A stretch of 15,211 bases of DNA from Thioalkalivibrio nitratireducens (lineage in GTDB: Bacteria > Pseudomonadota > Gammaproteobacteria > Ectothiorhodospirales > Ectothiorhodospiraceae): NCBI GenBank assembly GCA_011390385.1, contig JAABSN010000079.1, positions 1 to 15,211 of the forward strand. Reading direction: 5' to 3'. This document shows, piece by piece, positions 7,526 through 14,857 of the stretch (positions within the stretch are counted from its first letter, which is position 1; each line of letters begins with the position of its first letter). The position numbers and the translations under genes are program-made. The notes under the pieces were generated by a model. That model saw only the letters and a list, made by a program, of their open reading frames with translations. It searched no databases and was not told where the DNA came from.

Positions 7526-7635
7526 GAGCGCATGGCCATGCTGATGAAGAATCCGACGTAGAAACCGAGCGCGATGAGCGCCACGATGATGGCGGTCATG
7601 ATGACCCGGCGGCGACGCTGTTTCAGGTCAATCAT
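7522..7635 (-). CDS. Small single-helix cytochrome oxidase assembly protein (37 residues)
   Basis: Between coxA and cox11 the minus strand encodes a 37-residue peptide. It starts MIDLKQRRRRV, continues with a hydrophobic helix (about residues 12-35) and ends AMRS. The basic start and single helix match the very small membrane proteins found at this spot in many proteobacterial oxidase loci, annotated as cytochrome oxidase small assembly proteins. AGGAAA lies directly upstream of the ATG. The stop codon overlaps the cox11 start as ATGA. It begins 12 bases after the coxA stop. Position, Shine-Dalgarno sequence, overlap and helix together make it a convincing gene despite its size. The basic N terminus suggests N-in, C-out topology. 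Confidence 0.78.
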   Translation of the reverse strand: MIDLKQRRRRVIMTAIIVALIALGFYVGFFISMAMRS

Positions 7636-7647
7636 TTTCCTGACCGG

Positions 7648-9222
7648 TCACTTGAGCGAGGGAGGACTGGTGAAGCTGTGATAGGGCGGGGGAGACGACA
7701 GGGTCCATTCCAGACCCTGTGCACCCTCCCAGACCCGATCCGTTGCCTTGGCCCCGCCGCGTACGGTCTGGACCACGAGGTACAGGAAAATCAGTTGCGC
7801 GAACCCGAATCCGAACGCTCCGATGCTGGCGATCTCGTTGAATCCGGTGAACTGCGTTGCGTAGTCCGGGATCCGCCGCGGCATGCCGGCAAGGCCGAGA
7901 AAGTGCATGGGAAAGAATGTCAGGTTGACGAAGATCGTGGACAGCCAGAAGTGCCACTTGCCCAGGGTTTCGCTGTACATGTGGCCGGTCCATTTGGGCA
8001 GCCAGTAGTACACGCCGGCCATGATCGCGAACACCGCGCCGGGAACCAGCACATAGTGGAAGTGCGCGACCACGAAATAGGTGTCGTGGTATTGAAAGTC
8101 CACCGGTGTGATCGCGAGCATCAGCCCCGAAAACCCGCCGATGGTGAACATGACGATGAACCCGATGGCGAACAACATCGGGGTTTCGAAGGTCATCGAA
8201 CCACGCCACATGGTGGCTGCCCAGTTGAACACCTTCACCCCGGTCGGTACCGCGATCAGCATGGTCGAGAACATGAAGAACAGGAGTCCCGCCAGCGGTA
8301 GCCCCACGGTGAACATGTGATGCGCCCAGACGATGAACGACAGGAAGGCGATGGCGGCGGTGGCGTACACCATCGAGACGTAACCGAACAGGGGCTTGCG
8401 GGCAAAGGTCGGAAGGATGGTGGAGACGATGCCGAAGGCAGGCAGGATCAGGATGTACACCTCGGGATGCCCGAAGAACCAGAAAATGTGCTGGAACATC
8501 ACCGGGTCGCCGCCGCCGGCCGCGTTGAAGAAGTTGGTCAGAAGGTACTTGTCGGTCAGCAGCATGGTCACCGCACCGGCCAGCACAGGCATTGCGGCGA
8601 TCAGCAGGAATGCCGTGATCAGCCATGTCCAGACGAACATCGGCATCTTCATCGGCGTCATGCCCGGTGTGCGCATGTTCAGGATCGTGGCGATGATATT
8701 GATCGCCCCCATGATGGACGAGAGTCCCATCAGGTGGATCGCGAAGACCACGAACGGGAAGGCATCCCCGGTCTGCAGCATGAGCGGGGGGTACATCGTC
8801 CAGCCGGAGGCCGGCGCACCGCCGGGCATGAACAGCGTCGAAAGCAGCAGCGTGAAGGCCACCGGCAGGATCCAGAAGCTCCAGTTGTTGAGGCGGGGAA
8901 GGGCCATGTCGGGAGCCCCGACCATCAGCGGAATCTGCCAGTTGGCCAGACCGGTGAACGCCGGCATCACGACGCCGAAGATCATGACCAGGGCATGCAT
9001 GGTGGTCATGGAATTGAAGAACTGCGGATCGACCAGTTGCAGGCCGGGCTGGAAGAGTTCGGTTCGGATCACCAGCGCCATGCTGCCGCCGATGAAGAAC
9101 ATCACCAGCGAGAGCACCAGGTACATGGTCCCGATGTCCTTGTGGTTGGTGGTGAAGAGCCAGCGGGTGATGCCGCGCGGGGGCTCCTCATGATGAATTA
9201 CGTCGGAAGTCACCGCACTCAT
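7648..9222 (-). CDS. coxA: Cytochrome c oxidase subunit I (aa3 type)
   Basis: Catalytic subunit that reduces oxygen at the haem a3-CuB centre and pumps protons. From the ATG at 9222 it has 524 residues and about twelve helices. Haem a ligands are His76 (TTMHAL) and His389; the haem a3 ligand is His387 (VVAHFHYV). CuB ligands are His252 (GHPEVY) and His301/His302 (WAHHMF). Tyr256 is in the position that crosslinks to His252. The D-channel Asp105 (GAPDMAL), Glu254 and the K-channel Lys329 (PTGVKVF) are all present, so this is an A1-type haem-copper oxidase. AGGGGA seven bases upstream favours this ATG over the TTG two codons earlier. CoxB lies 30 bases upstream. Confidence 0.98.
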   Translation of the reverse strand: MSAVTSDVIHHEEPPRGITRWLFTTNHKDIGTMYLVLSLVMFFIGGSMALVIRTELFQPGLQLVDPQFFNSMTTMHALVMIFGVVMPAFTGLANWQIPLMVGAPDMALPRLNNWSFWILPVAFTLLLSTLFMPGGAPASGWTMYPPLMLQTGDAFPFVVFAIHLMGLSSIMGAINIIATILNMRTPGMTPMKMPMFVWTWLITAFLLIAAMPVLAGAVTMLLTDKYLLTNFFNAAGGGDPVMFQHIFWFFGHPEVYILILPAFGIVSTILPTFARKPLFGYVSMVYATAAIAFLSFIVWAHHMFTVGLPLAGLLFFMFSTMLIAVPTGVKVFNWAATMWRGSMTFETPMLFAIGFIVMFTIGGFSGLMLAITPVDFQYHDTYFVVAHFHYVLVPGAVFAIMAGVYYWLPKWTGHMYSETLGKWHFWLSTIFVNLTFFPMHFLGLAGMPRRIPDYATQFTGFNEIASIGAFGFGFAQLIFLYLVVQTVRGGAKATDRVWEGAQGLEWTLSSPPPYHSFTSPPSLK

Positions 9223-9252
9223 CAGCAAATCCCCTTGTCGTTGAGCCGACTG

Positions 9253-10383
9253 CTAACGGGCCGAATCGATCTGCGCCGGCGTGACCATGTCGCCTGTGTC
9301 GTTACCCCAGGCATTGCGTTGGTAGGTGATCACGGCGGCGAGGTCAACGTCGTTGAGCTGGGGGCCAAACGCCGCCATGGCGGTGCCTTGTCTGCCCCGA
9401 AGCACGACCTCGAGATGGTCGTTGATGGGCCCGGTCGCCACTGCGCTGCCACGGATTGCGGGGAACGCGCCGGGGATTCCCTCTCCGTCAACCTGGTGAC
9501 ACGCTGCGCAATGGGTTTCGTGAATCGCCTTTCCTTGCGCCATCAGATCGTCCATGTCCCAGTCCGCCATGGCTGCGGTTTCACCCGAAGCCTCTCCATT
9601 GCGCTGTTCCTGCAGCCATGCCTGCCAGTCGGCCTCCTCCAGTGCCACCACCACGATGGGCATGAAGGCGTGGCCACGCCCGCACAGTTCGGCGCACTGG
9701 CCACGAAATACGCCGGGCTCGTCGATCTGTGTCCACACCTCGTTGATGAACCCGGGAATCGCATCGCGCTTCACGGCCAGGTCCGGGACCCACCAGGCGT
9801 GGATGACGTCGCTCGCCGTCAGCAGGATGCGCACCCGTTGACCGACCGGCACCACCATGGGGTTGTCGACCTCCAGCAGGTAATGTTCGCCCTTGTCCTC
9901 CAGGCCGACGATCTGTGCCTGTGGAGTCGCAAGGTTGCTGAAGAAACTCACGTCCTCGTCGATGTACTCATAGTGCCACTTCCACTGGTAGCCGGTGACC
10001 TTGATGGTCATGTCGGAAGCCGACGTGTCTTCCATGGCAATCAGCGCGCGGGTCGCGGGGATCGCCATGCCGACCAGTATGACGATCGGGATGATGGTCC
10101 AGAGAACTTCGACGGCGGTGTTTTCGTGGAAGCTGGCAGATTCGGTGCCCAGCGATTTGCGATGCCGGAGGATCGAATAGAACATCGCGGAAAAGACCAC
10201 GGTGCCGATGACCACGCAGATCCAGAAAATCAGCATGTGCAGGCCGTACACACGGCTGCTGATCTCTGTCACGCCAACCGGCAGGTTGAGGCCGTAGCTG
10301 CTCGCGGTGGCGACGCCTGGTACGCCCAGAAGCCACCCACCCAGCGCGGCGCCGATTGTGTTGCCTGTCGTTCCAGAGGCCAT
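9253..10383 (-). CDS. coxB: Cytochrome c oxidase subunit II with C-terminal cytochrome c domain
   Basis: Receives electrons through CuA and passes them to haem a. The 376 residues start with a signal-like segment (to about residue 27), then two helices (about 47-70 and 92-115). The cupredoxin domain follows, with GYQWKWHYEY and CuA ligands His195 (VIHAWW), Cys230, Cys234, His238 and Met241 (CAELCGRGHAFM). The C-terminal extension carries a haem c site CAACH (292-296) and a likely axial Met336 (GTAMAAFG). This caa3-like fusion lets the subunit carry its own electron-entry haem. GGAGGGA at 10387-10393 fixes the ATG at 10383; the frame stays open further upstream, but that part lacks family similarity. 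It is the first gene of the oxidase operon. Confidence 0.97.
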   Translation of the reverse strand: MASGTTGNTIGAALGGWLLGVPGVATASSYGLNLPVGVTEISSRVYGLHMLIFWICVVIGTVVFSAMFYSILRHRKSLGTESASFHENTAVEVLWTIIPIVILVGMAIPATRALIAMEDTSASDMTIKVTGYQWKWHYEYIDEDVSFFSNLATPQAQIVGLEDKGEHYLLEVDNPMVVPVGQRVRILLTASDVIHAWWVPDLAVKRDAIPGFINEVWTQIDEPGVFRGQCAELCGRGHAFMPIVVVALEEADWQAWLQEQRNGEASGETAAMADWDMDDLMAQGKAIHETHCAACHQVDGEGIPGAFPAIRGSAVATGPINDHLEVVLRGRQGTAMAAFGPQLNDVDLAAVITYQRNAWGNDTGDMVTPAQIDSAR

Positions 10384-10684
10384 GGTTCCCTCCGTTCGGT
10401 CGCGACATCTGTGATCATTGGTGCGGCGATTCCGATAGTGGATCGCGCGCCGCGTTGTGATGAAACCTCCGGTTCTCCAGATTGGCCATCGCCGATGGCG
10501 ACAGCGCTGTTGGTCAAATATCCGGCCAACCAACGGCAAAGGCCTTGCAGGGAATCAAGTGGCTACAGCCCTGATCGGCTCGCCCATCATGCGCCGGGAA
10601 TTCCTCGATGAAATCCTGCCGGGGCCGCTTGGCTTCCTTGATTGAAGTCTAGACGAGGAATTTTGAAGGACAAAACCCACTTAT
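10384..10684. other. Intergenic region upstream of coxB
   Basis: About 300 bases without a convincing gene lie between the cytochrome c terminator and coxB. It must contain the promoter of the oxidase operon unless transcription reads through. I could not pick out a good -35/-10 pair on the minus strand. A perfect inverted repeat, GCCATC-GCC-GATGGC, lies at 10485-10499, about 100 bases before the coxB start. It could be a regulator site, but nothing identifies one. Confidence 0.45.
10387..10393 (-). promoter_or_regulatory. Shine-Dalgarno of coxB
   Basis: GGAGGGA on the minus strand, with five bases between its GGAGG core and the ATG at 10383. It decides the coxB start, since the reading frame continues about 52 codons upstream. 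Confidence 0.8.
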
Positions 10685-10692
10685 TCAGTGGG
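10672..10692 (-). terminator. Short rho-independent terminator overlapping a stop codon
   Basis: On the minus strand CCCAC-TGAATAA-GTGGG is followed by TTTT. The first arm includes the last sense codon of the cytochrome c gene, and its TGA stop begins the loop. The stem is only five base pairs, so termination may be partial. Confidence 0.55.
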
Positions 10693-11044
10693 AATTATCT
10701 CTGTGGTGCCGGCTCGGGGGAAGCCTGGGTGCAGTAACCAGTCCGCGCTGGGCGGCATAAAAAGCGGCGACGGCACGGATTTCGTCGTCACCGAGTTCCG
10801 CGGCCATCTGGTTCATCACGGCATGGTTTCGAGTGCCATCCCGGTAGCCCCTGAGCGTATGTTCGAGATAGCTGGCATGCTGCCCTGCAAGGTGTGGGAA
10901 CTGATCCGGCGCGGTACTTACGCCCTGTGCGCCGTGGCATCCCTGGCATCCCTTGTCTTGGTGAATTTGGCTACCTTTCGCCACCGGGTCGGCGGCCGCA
11001 CTCGTGCCAGCCAGCGTCAACAGCAATGCCAGTGCCCATCTCAT
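10685..11044 (-). CDS. Periplasmic single-haem class I cytochrome c
   Basis: The 119-residue product has a signal peptide ending near SAAA (residue 18). The haem c site is CQGCH (C33, C36, H37) in a KGCQGCHGAQG context, followed by PHLAGQHASYL. The likely axial methionine is Met77 (HAVMNQMAAELGDDEI; Met80 is the alternative). This pattern is close to one half of a dihaem cytochrome c4. It probably shuttles electrons in the periplasm, and the nearby caa3-like oxidase is the obvious acceptor, though that is inference. Its ATG overlaps the stop of the preceding cytochrome c gene as ATGA. The C-terminal tail is rich in Arg and His and looks non-conserved. Confidence 0.9.
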   Translation of the reverse strand: MRWALALLLTLAGTSAAADPVAKGSQIHQDKGCQGCHGAQGVSTAPDQFPHLAGQHASYLEHTLRGYRDGTRNHAVMNQMAAELGDDEIRAVAAFYAAQRGLVTAPRLPPSRHHRDNSH

Positions 11045-11388
11045 GGTGTGTTCGCCCTCTGTTCGATGTCGACCAGGCTCGAGAAATACGCGGCAATATC
11101 CGACATGTCCTGGTCGCTCAAACCATCAGTCTGGCTGTGCATGGTTGGATGCTGCCGATCCTGCGATCTGTAGGCGCGCAATGCGGTCACGATGTAGGAC
11201 GCGCTCTGCCCACCCAGTTTGGGTACATGATAAGTGGGATAAATGTTCTGGTAAGTCGCGATACCATGGCAGCCGAGACAGGGGTCAGCCTTGAGCCGCC
11301 CCGTCTGCACGTCACCATCCGCATGGCCCGTGCTGTTCAAGCAAAGCGCGAGGCAAAAGATGAAGCAACTACGCAAGGGGCTGATCAT
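11041..11388 (-). CDS. Periplasmic single-haem class I cytochrome c (second copy)
   Basis: From ATG 11388 the product has 115 residues: a signal peptide ending near GHA (residue 23), a haem c site CLGCH (C37, C40, H41), VPKLGGQSASYIVTALRAY, and a likely axial Met83 (HPTMHSQTDGLSDQDMSDIAAYF). It is related in sequence pattern to the cytochrome c encoded just downstream. The pair resembles cytochrome c4 split into two proteins. The reading frame is open further upstream to 11898, but that part overlaps the DUF2189 gene and has no family similarity. The start overlaps the DUF2189 stop as ATGA, and its own stop overlaps the next start the same way. Confidence 0.9.
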   Translation of the reverse strand: MISPLRSCFIFCLALCLNSTGHADGDVQTGRLKADPCLGCHGIATYQNIYPTYHVPKLGGQSASYIVTALRAYRSQDRQHPTMHSQTDGLSDQDMSDIAAYFSSLVDIEQRANTP

Positions 11389-12248
11389 GACCTTGCCTGG
11401 CCTTGTGGCGTGGCAGGGGTGCCGGCATCCACGAGGGCGCGATAGCCATGCCACATCGCGAATCCGAGCCACGGGAAGATGACGATCAGGCCAATCAGGG
11501 CCGTCAGCACTGCAACCCCGAACAGGACGGTGATCAGGGCGGCCCAGAAAAGCATCGGCCATGGGTTGCGTAGAAATGCCTTCAGACTTACTACGACCGC
11601 ATCGATCAGCCCGGTTCGCCGATCCAGCATCACCGGGACCGTGACCGCGCCCAGCGCGAAGGCCACCACGGCAAGCAGCGCGCCGGTGGCCACGACGCCG
11701 ACCAGGGAGATCATTCCTCGTGGGCTCGATAGCATCGCGCCAAGCAACTCTCCGAGATTCGCCGGAACGCCGAGTTCGCCGACATTCATTACGCCGATCC
11801 AGAGCGTCATGAACCCCGCCCACAGGAGAAACAGGCCTGCCAGCATTCCGGCAAACAACCAAAGCGAGACGCCGAGTGCCGGAATCGCCCCCAGACACTG
11901 GCCGATACCCAGCCTTTCGCGGTCTCCGACCTCCAGTCTGCGCGCGAGCTCATTCACGCCCACGGCGAGCGCGGGCCCCACGAGCAGGAATCCGGTCAGG
12001 GCGGCCATGCTGAGCCAGGGCTGGTCCCAGGTCAGCCAGAGAATCGCGAGCCCAAGAGCGGTGACGAGGACGCCGTGAAGCAGCGCTACCGGCGCGCGCC
12101 AGATATCCTGCCAGCCTTCGGACAGCCAACGTGCAGGATCCGAGATGGAAATCTTCCGGATGGCCGGGATGCCACCGCTGTCCAGCGTTTGTCGTGGCTG
12201 AATTTCGCTGGGATCGCCCGGGTAACGGCGTTTGATCAGGTCGTCCAC
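11385..12248 (-). CDS. DUF2189 family integral membrane protein
   Basis: The 287-residue product has a soluble N terminus with WLSEGWQDIWRAP (about 41-53), then about six hydrophobic segments between residues 54 and 265. The VPVMLDRRTGLIDAV and SLKAFLRNPWPMLFW segments and the terminal PWLGFAMWHGYRAL are typical of DUF2189 proteins. Members are often encoded next to c-type cytochromes and oxidases in proteobacteria; the function is unknown. The start is GTG at 12248, with AAGGAGA about eight bases upstream. It is first in a three-gene operon with the two small cytochromes c, joined by ATGA overlaps. Confidence 0.85.
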   Translation of the reverse strand: MDDLIKRRYPGDPSEIQPRQTLDSGGIPAIRKISISDPARWLSEGWQDIWRAPVALLHGVLVTALGLAILWLTWDQPWLSMAALTGFLLVGPALAVGVNELARRLEVGDRERLGIGQCLGAIPALGVSLWLFAGMLAGLFLLWAGFMTLWIGVMNVGELGVPANLGELLGAMLSSPRGMISLVGVVATGALLAVVAFALGAVTVPVMLDRRTGLIDAVVVSLKAFLRNPWPMLFWAALITVLFGVAVLTALIGLIVIFPWLGFAMWHGYRALVDAGTPATPQGQARS

Positions 12249-12385
12249 GATGGTTTCTCCTTGCGTTCAGGCGCTGACAGATGACGCGTCTCATTTGAAG
12301 CTAGCAGATCAATCGGGATATTTCCTCCGGTTTCCTCACCGAAAGGATGATGAAAGTCGAACGGCCAGGGAAACGTCGATGAACT

Positions 12386-12536
12386 CGTCATCGCGAGGAG
12401 CGGAGCGACGCGGCGATCCATAAGGTGTGGATTTCAGGCGCGCCGTTTGAATTACTCGCTGCGCTCGCCCTTCGGGCCAGCCTTCGGCGGTTAAAGGCGC
12501 TTCGCATGTTAGTGGCGCGCTTCGCTCGCAATGACA
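12386..12536. repeat. MITE/REP-like interspersed repeat with imperfect terminal inverted repeats
   Basis: The left end (12386 on) reads GTCATCGCGAGGAGCGGAGC; the right end, read on the minus strand from 12536, begins GTCATTGCGAGCGAAGCG after one base. The two ends align with one four-base gap and two substitutions. The consensus GTCATTGCGAG-GAGCGAAGCG is a motif I know as a common interspersed repeat in many bacterial genomes. The roughly 100-base interior is GC-rich with short palindromes such as CCTTCGG and GCCTTCGGC. It has no coding capacity, so it would need a transposase in trans. No clear target-site duplication is visible. Confidence 0.65.
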
Positions 12537-12683
12537 AATGCACTCACCATCGTCTATTCCGGCCTGTTGAGTTACGTGATCCTGAAGGTTCTGGATCTGA
12601 CCATCGGCCTGCGCGTGACAAACGAACTAGAAGTCGAGGGCCTGGACCTGACCCAGCACAACGAGCGAGGCTACAGTCTTTGA
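12531..12683 (+). pseudogene. Ammonium transporter (Amt family), C-terminal fragment
   Basis: The 50-codon frame ends with a stop at 12681-12683. It translates to the last transmembrane helix and cytoplasmic tail of an Amt/AmtB protein: VYSGLLSYVILKVLDLTIGLRV, then NELEVEGLDLTQHNERGYSL. The VIxKxxDxTxGLRV and EGLDLxxHxExGY patterns are Amt hallmarks. Intact proteins have about 400-450 residues. The frame begins inside the terminal inverted repeat of the adjacent repeat element, and no other Amt sequence is present upstream, so the rest was lost. This is a remnant of a rearrangement or deletion, not a functional transporter. Confidence 0.85.
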
Positions 12684-12833
12684 TCACAATGCCTCGGCTC
12701 TGCGGGCACCGGGGCAGCCAAGTCCTTTGCAGTGGCCAAGCCGTCCATGGCATGGACCCTCGAGATCAGTGAGTATGCTTGAGATCTGAAAAGGAACCTT
12801 CGCACCGCAGTCGGTTTCGCCACTGCACGGACA
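12684..12833. other. Short stretch without a recognisable gene
   Basis: I see no similarity to any known gene, no promoter and no repeat in this stretch between the Amt remnant and the next candidate ORF. A minus-strand frame crosses it, but its translation looks non-biological and it overlaps the Amt fragment. Confidence 0.4.
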
Positions 12834-13172
12834 ATGAAAGATGGATGCAATATGTCAAGCGGGGGCCTGTGTTGCGCGGGCTCGAGGGGTGGCAACCGAG
12901 AGGATCGGTGGGTCGGACGCACGTCACTTTTTGCTAGCATCCGGCCAAAAACGGGCTATCCTTGGTATGCGTGCGCCTCGTGTGAAGCATGCAACAAAGG
13001 AGCCAAGGGACGCACGGTAAAACCAGTGTATGTCCAGTTTCTCCACGGGAATCTGATCCTCGCGCGCCTGGATCGTGCGCAAGGGCAGTCCTGGACGGTG
13101 GGACGGATGGGCTACGGCTGTCGACGTAAATTTGAAGCATGCCAGGTTTGTCCACCTGAACTCTTCGATTAA
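12834..13172 (+). CDS. Doubtful cysteine-rich ORF, unknown
   Basis: A 112-codon frame with nine cysteines, arranged C-x2-C-x2-C at residues 47-53 (CASCEAC) and C-x2-C at 103-106 (CQVC), which could hold a metal. I recognise no family. There is no signal peptide and no Shine-Dalgarno sequence before the ATG at 12834, and a second ATG at 12852 is no better. It sits between decayed sequence and a secreted cysteine-rich protein gene on the same strand. It may be a chance frame or a degraded gene; the paired cysteines are the only argument for it. Confidence 0.22.
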   Translation: MKDGCNMSSGGLCCAGSRGGNREDRWVGRTSLFASIRPKTGYPWYACASCEACNKGAKGRTVKPVYVQFLHGNLILARLDRAQGQSWTVGRMGYGCRRKFEACQVCPPELFD

Positions 13173-13226
13173 CAACAAAGCTGCCTGAGCGTCAGGTCGG
13201 GCGCGACAAAAAGGGGGAAATCCCAG

Positions 13227-14339
13227 ATGAATGCATGGGCAACTTTCTTACGGGTAATCGCAATGACCGCAGCCTTGCTGGTTTCCCTTGTGGTGCTGCT
13301 CGCGGCGGCGCCGGCGTCGGCGGTCGGTGTCGAGAAAGAGTTCTGTTGGAAGGACACCTATGGCCGTGGTGCCGGGAAGGTTCCGGAAAGTTGCAAGGCG
13401 GACGAAGATCGCATCGGCCTGCTTTGCTACAAGAAATGCGAAAGCGGCATGAAGCGGTTCGGTTTCGACTGTCACTCGGTCTGCCCGGACGGCTTCCGCG
13501 ATGACGGTCTCTTCTGCCGCAAGGCGGAATACGGGCGTGGTGCCGGTTTCGCCTGGCAGTTCGGGGATGCACTGAATGACTCCGGCATGAAACGGCGCTG
13601 CGAGAACCAGCACGGGGTGGGCAATTGCGAGAAGCACGGGGCGATCTTTTATCCCAAATGCAAGCCCGGTTACAGCCCTGTTGGTTGCTGCATCTGCCGC
13701 CCCGCGGTACCAAACTGTCCGCAACTCGGTTTGAACCCCGGTGTCGATCTCTCCTGTGCCAAGAAGGTGGAAATTGGTAGACCAGTGACGGGACAGTGTT
13801 CGGCCGGGCAGCAACAGGATGCGGGCCTCTGCTACGACGCCTGCGGGAGCGGATACGACGGCGTCGGCCCGGTGTGTTGGGGGAAGGCGCCCAAGCAGGT
13901 TGGCACGCCACCACGGGACTGGGTCGACTGTGGTATGGGTGCAGCGAAGGACAGCAGCGCCTGCCAAGCCGTTGTGACCGATCAGGTGACCGCAGTCGGG
14001 GAAATTGCTCTGTTCGTGGCGACCGTTGGCAGCGGAGCTGCCGCTGCCCAGGCGACCAAGGCCAAGAAACTGGCCGGTATCAACAAGCTGAAGACAGCCT
14101 GGAACGCCCTTAGCAAGGCGCAGAAGGGCGCTTTGGTGGTCACAGCGGGGAACAAGGGGATCGGGATCATCCGCAACGCAACCGAGATCGACAATAGCCT
14201 CGACAATGCGACGACCGAGGAGGATTACGCGCGGGTCGCTGCCCTGATCGCGGCTCTTGCCGATCCAACCGGCGTCTCCAGTACCGTCGCAGCCTACACG
14301 TATCCCAAGTGCAGCAAGTATTTCGGACCGCCCAGATGA
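13227..14339 (+). CDS. Secreted cysteine-rich protein with repeated C-x3-C-x10-C modules
   Basis: The 370 residues begin with a signal peptide (basic start, hydrophobic 11-29, APASA at 28-32), so the protein is exported. Residues 40-217 hold 19 of its 22 cysteines. The spacing C-x10-C-x3-C-x10-C occurs at 56/67/71/82 and again, exactly, at 191/202/206/217. It continues after Cys82 with C-x3-C-x10-C (86/97). The intervening loops share C-x2-G-x4-G-x2-C, and YGRGAG occurs at 45-50 and 102-107. A CKPGYSPVGCCIC block lies at 145-157. Residues 245-345 are cysteine-free and Ala-rich with amphipathic or hydrophobic stretches, and the end has DPTGVSSTVAAYTYPKC. I do not know the function; disulphide-bonded extracellular protein is the safe reading. 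AGGGGG lies nine bases before the ATG. Confidence 0.85.
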   Translation: MNAWATFLRVIAMTAALLVSLVVLLAAAPASAVGVEKEFCWKDTYGRGAGKVPESCKADEDRIGLLCYKKCESGMKRFGFDCHSVCPDGFRDDGLFCRKAEYGRGAGFAWQFGDALNDSGMKRRCENQHGVGNCEKHGAIFYPKCKPGYSPVGCCICRPAVPNCPQLGLNPGVDLSCAKKVEIGRPVTGQCSAGQQQDAGLCYDACGSGYDGVGPVCWGKAPKQVGTPPRDWVDCGMGAAKDSSACQAVVTDQVTAVGEIALFVATVGSGAAAAQATKAKKLAGINKLKTAWNALSKAQKGALVVTAGNKGIGIIRNATEIDNSLDNATTEEDYARVAALIAALADPTGVSSTVAAYTYPKCSKYFGPPR

Positions 14340-14647
14340 GCCGGTGAACCAGGGCTGCGCACCTCTTCATGGCCGAGGGCGAGGCGTCCCTGTTCGATCG
14401 CGCATGATGTGCGAGTATCACAATTGAGTACGAACGTGAACCGGCGAATGGCGTGAAGGAGACCTCCGGGTAGAGACCGCGCCAGTCAAACATTCGGGTC
14501 GTCCCCGAGCCCGGTTTCGTATTACGTACAGCGTCATTGTCGAGGGGCACGGAGCAACTTCTTGCGGCCCTGACCAATTGCGCTCGATGGACGCGGGATG
14601 TCGCGGGACATCAATCAAAGACCGGGACCGGCAAGGGACGTAACCCA
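14340..14647. other. Intergenic stretch between the secreted protein gene and the tRNA terminator
   Basis: No gene, repeat or mobile-element sequence is recognisable here. There is no clear terminator after the secreted protein gene. The frames that cross it on the minus strand have atypical, Arg-rich translations. Confidence 0.45.
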
Positions 14648-14673
14648 ATAAAAAGCCCGCAGTTACGCGGGCT
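14648..14673 (-). terminator. Rho-independent terminator of the tRNA-Ala transcript
   Basis: On the minus strand AGCCCGC and GCGGGCT form a seven-base stem with a six-base loop, followed by TTTTTAT. It lies 35 bases after the tRNA 3' end. Confidence 0.85.
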
Positions 14674-14707
14674 TCGGGATGTTTCTGGACTTCTCTGGAA
14701 GGGGAAA

Positions 14708-14783
<76 letters not shown>

Positions 14784-14792
14784 AATCCCTCT

Positions 14793-14798
14793 ATGATA
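14793..14798 (-). promoter_or_regulatory. Possible -10 box of the tRNA-Ala promoter
   Basis: TATCAT on the minus strand lies nine bases before the tRNA 5' end. The upstream -35 region is C-rich and a poor match, so this is tentative. Confidence 0.3.
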
Positions 14799-14857
14799 CC
14801 AGTGCAGGCTGGTCGGGGGGAAGGGCGTTTTCGCGGTGGGCGGATCGTGCCCGCATC

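Noticed and set aside
10384..10539. N-terminal extension of CoxB
   Set aside because: It is Arg-rich with no family match, and a strong Shine-Dalgarno sequence precedes ATG 10383.
8317..10611. Very long plus-strand open frame (764 codons)
   Set aside because: It lies exactly antisense to coxA and coxB, is rich in His, Asp, Gly and Arg, and has no recognisable domain; it is a GC-driven shadow.
11398..11898. Upstream extension of the second cytochrome c frame
   Set aside because: The extension overlaps the DUF2189 gene, lacks family similarity and would bury the signal peptide; ATG 11388 is preferred.
12386..12536. CRISPR array or complete insertion sequence at the repeat
   Set aside because: There is only one unit, with inverted rather than direct repeats, and no transposase reading frame.
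13184..13196. Small hairpin CCTGA-GCG-TCAGG before the secreted protein gene, considered as a terminator or riboswitch
   Set aside because: The stem is five base pairs without a T-run, and no larger conserved fold is visible.
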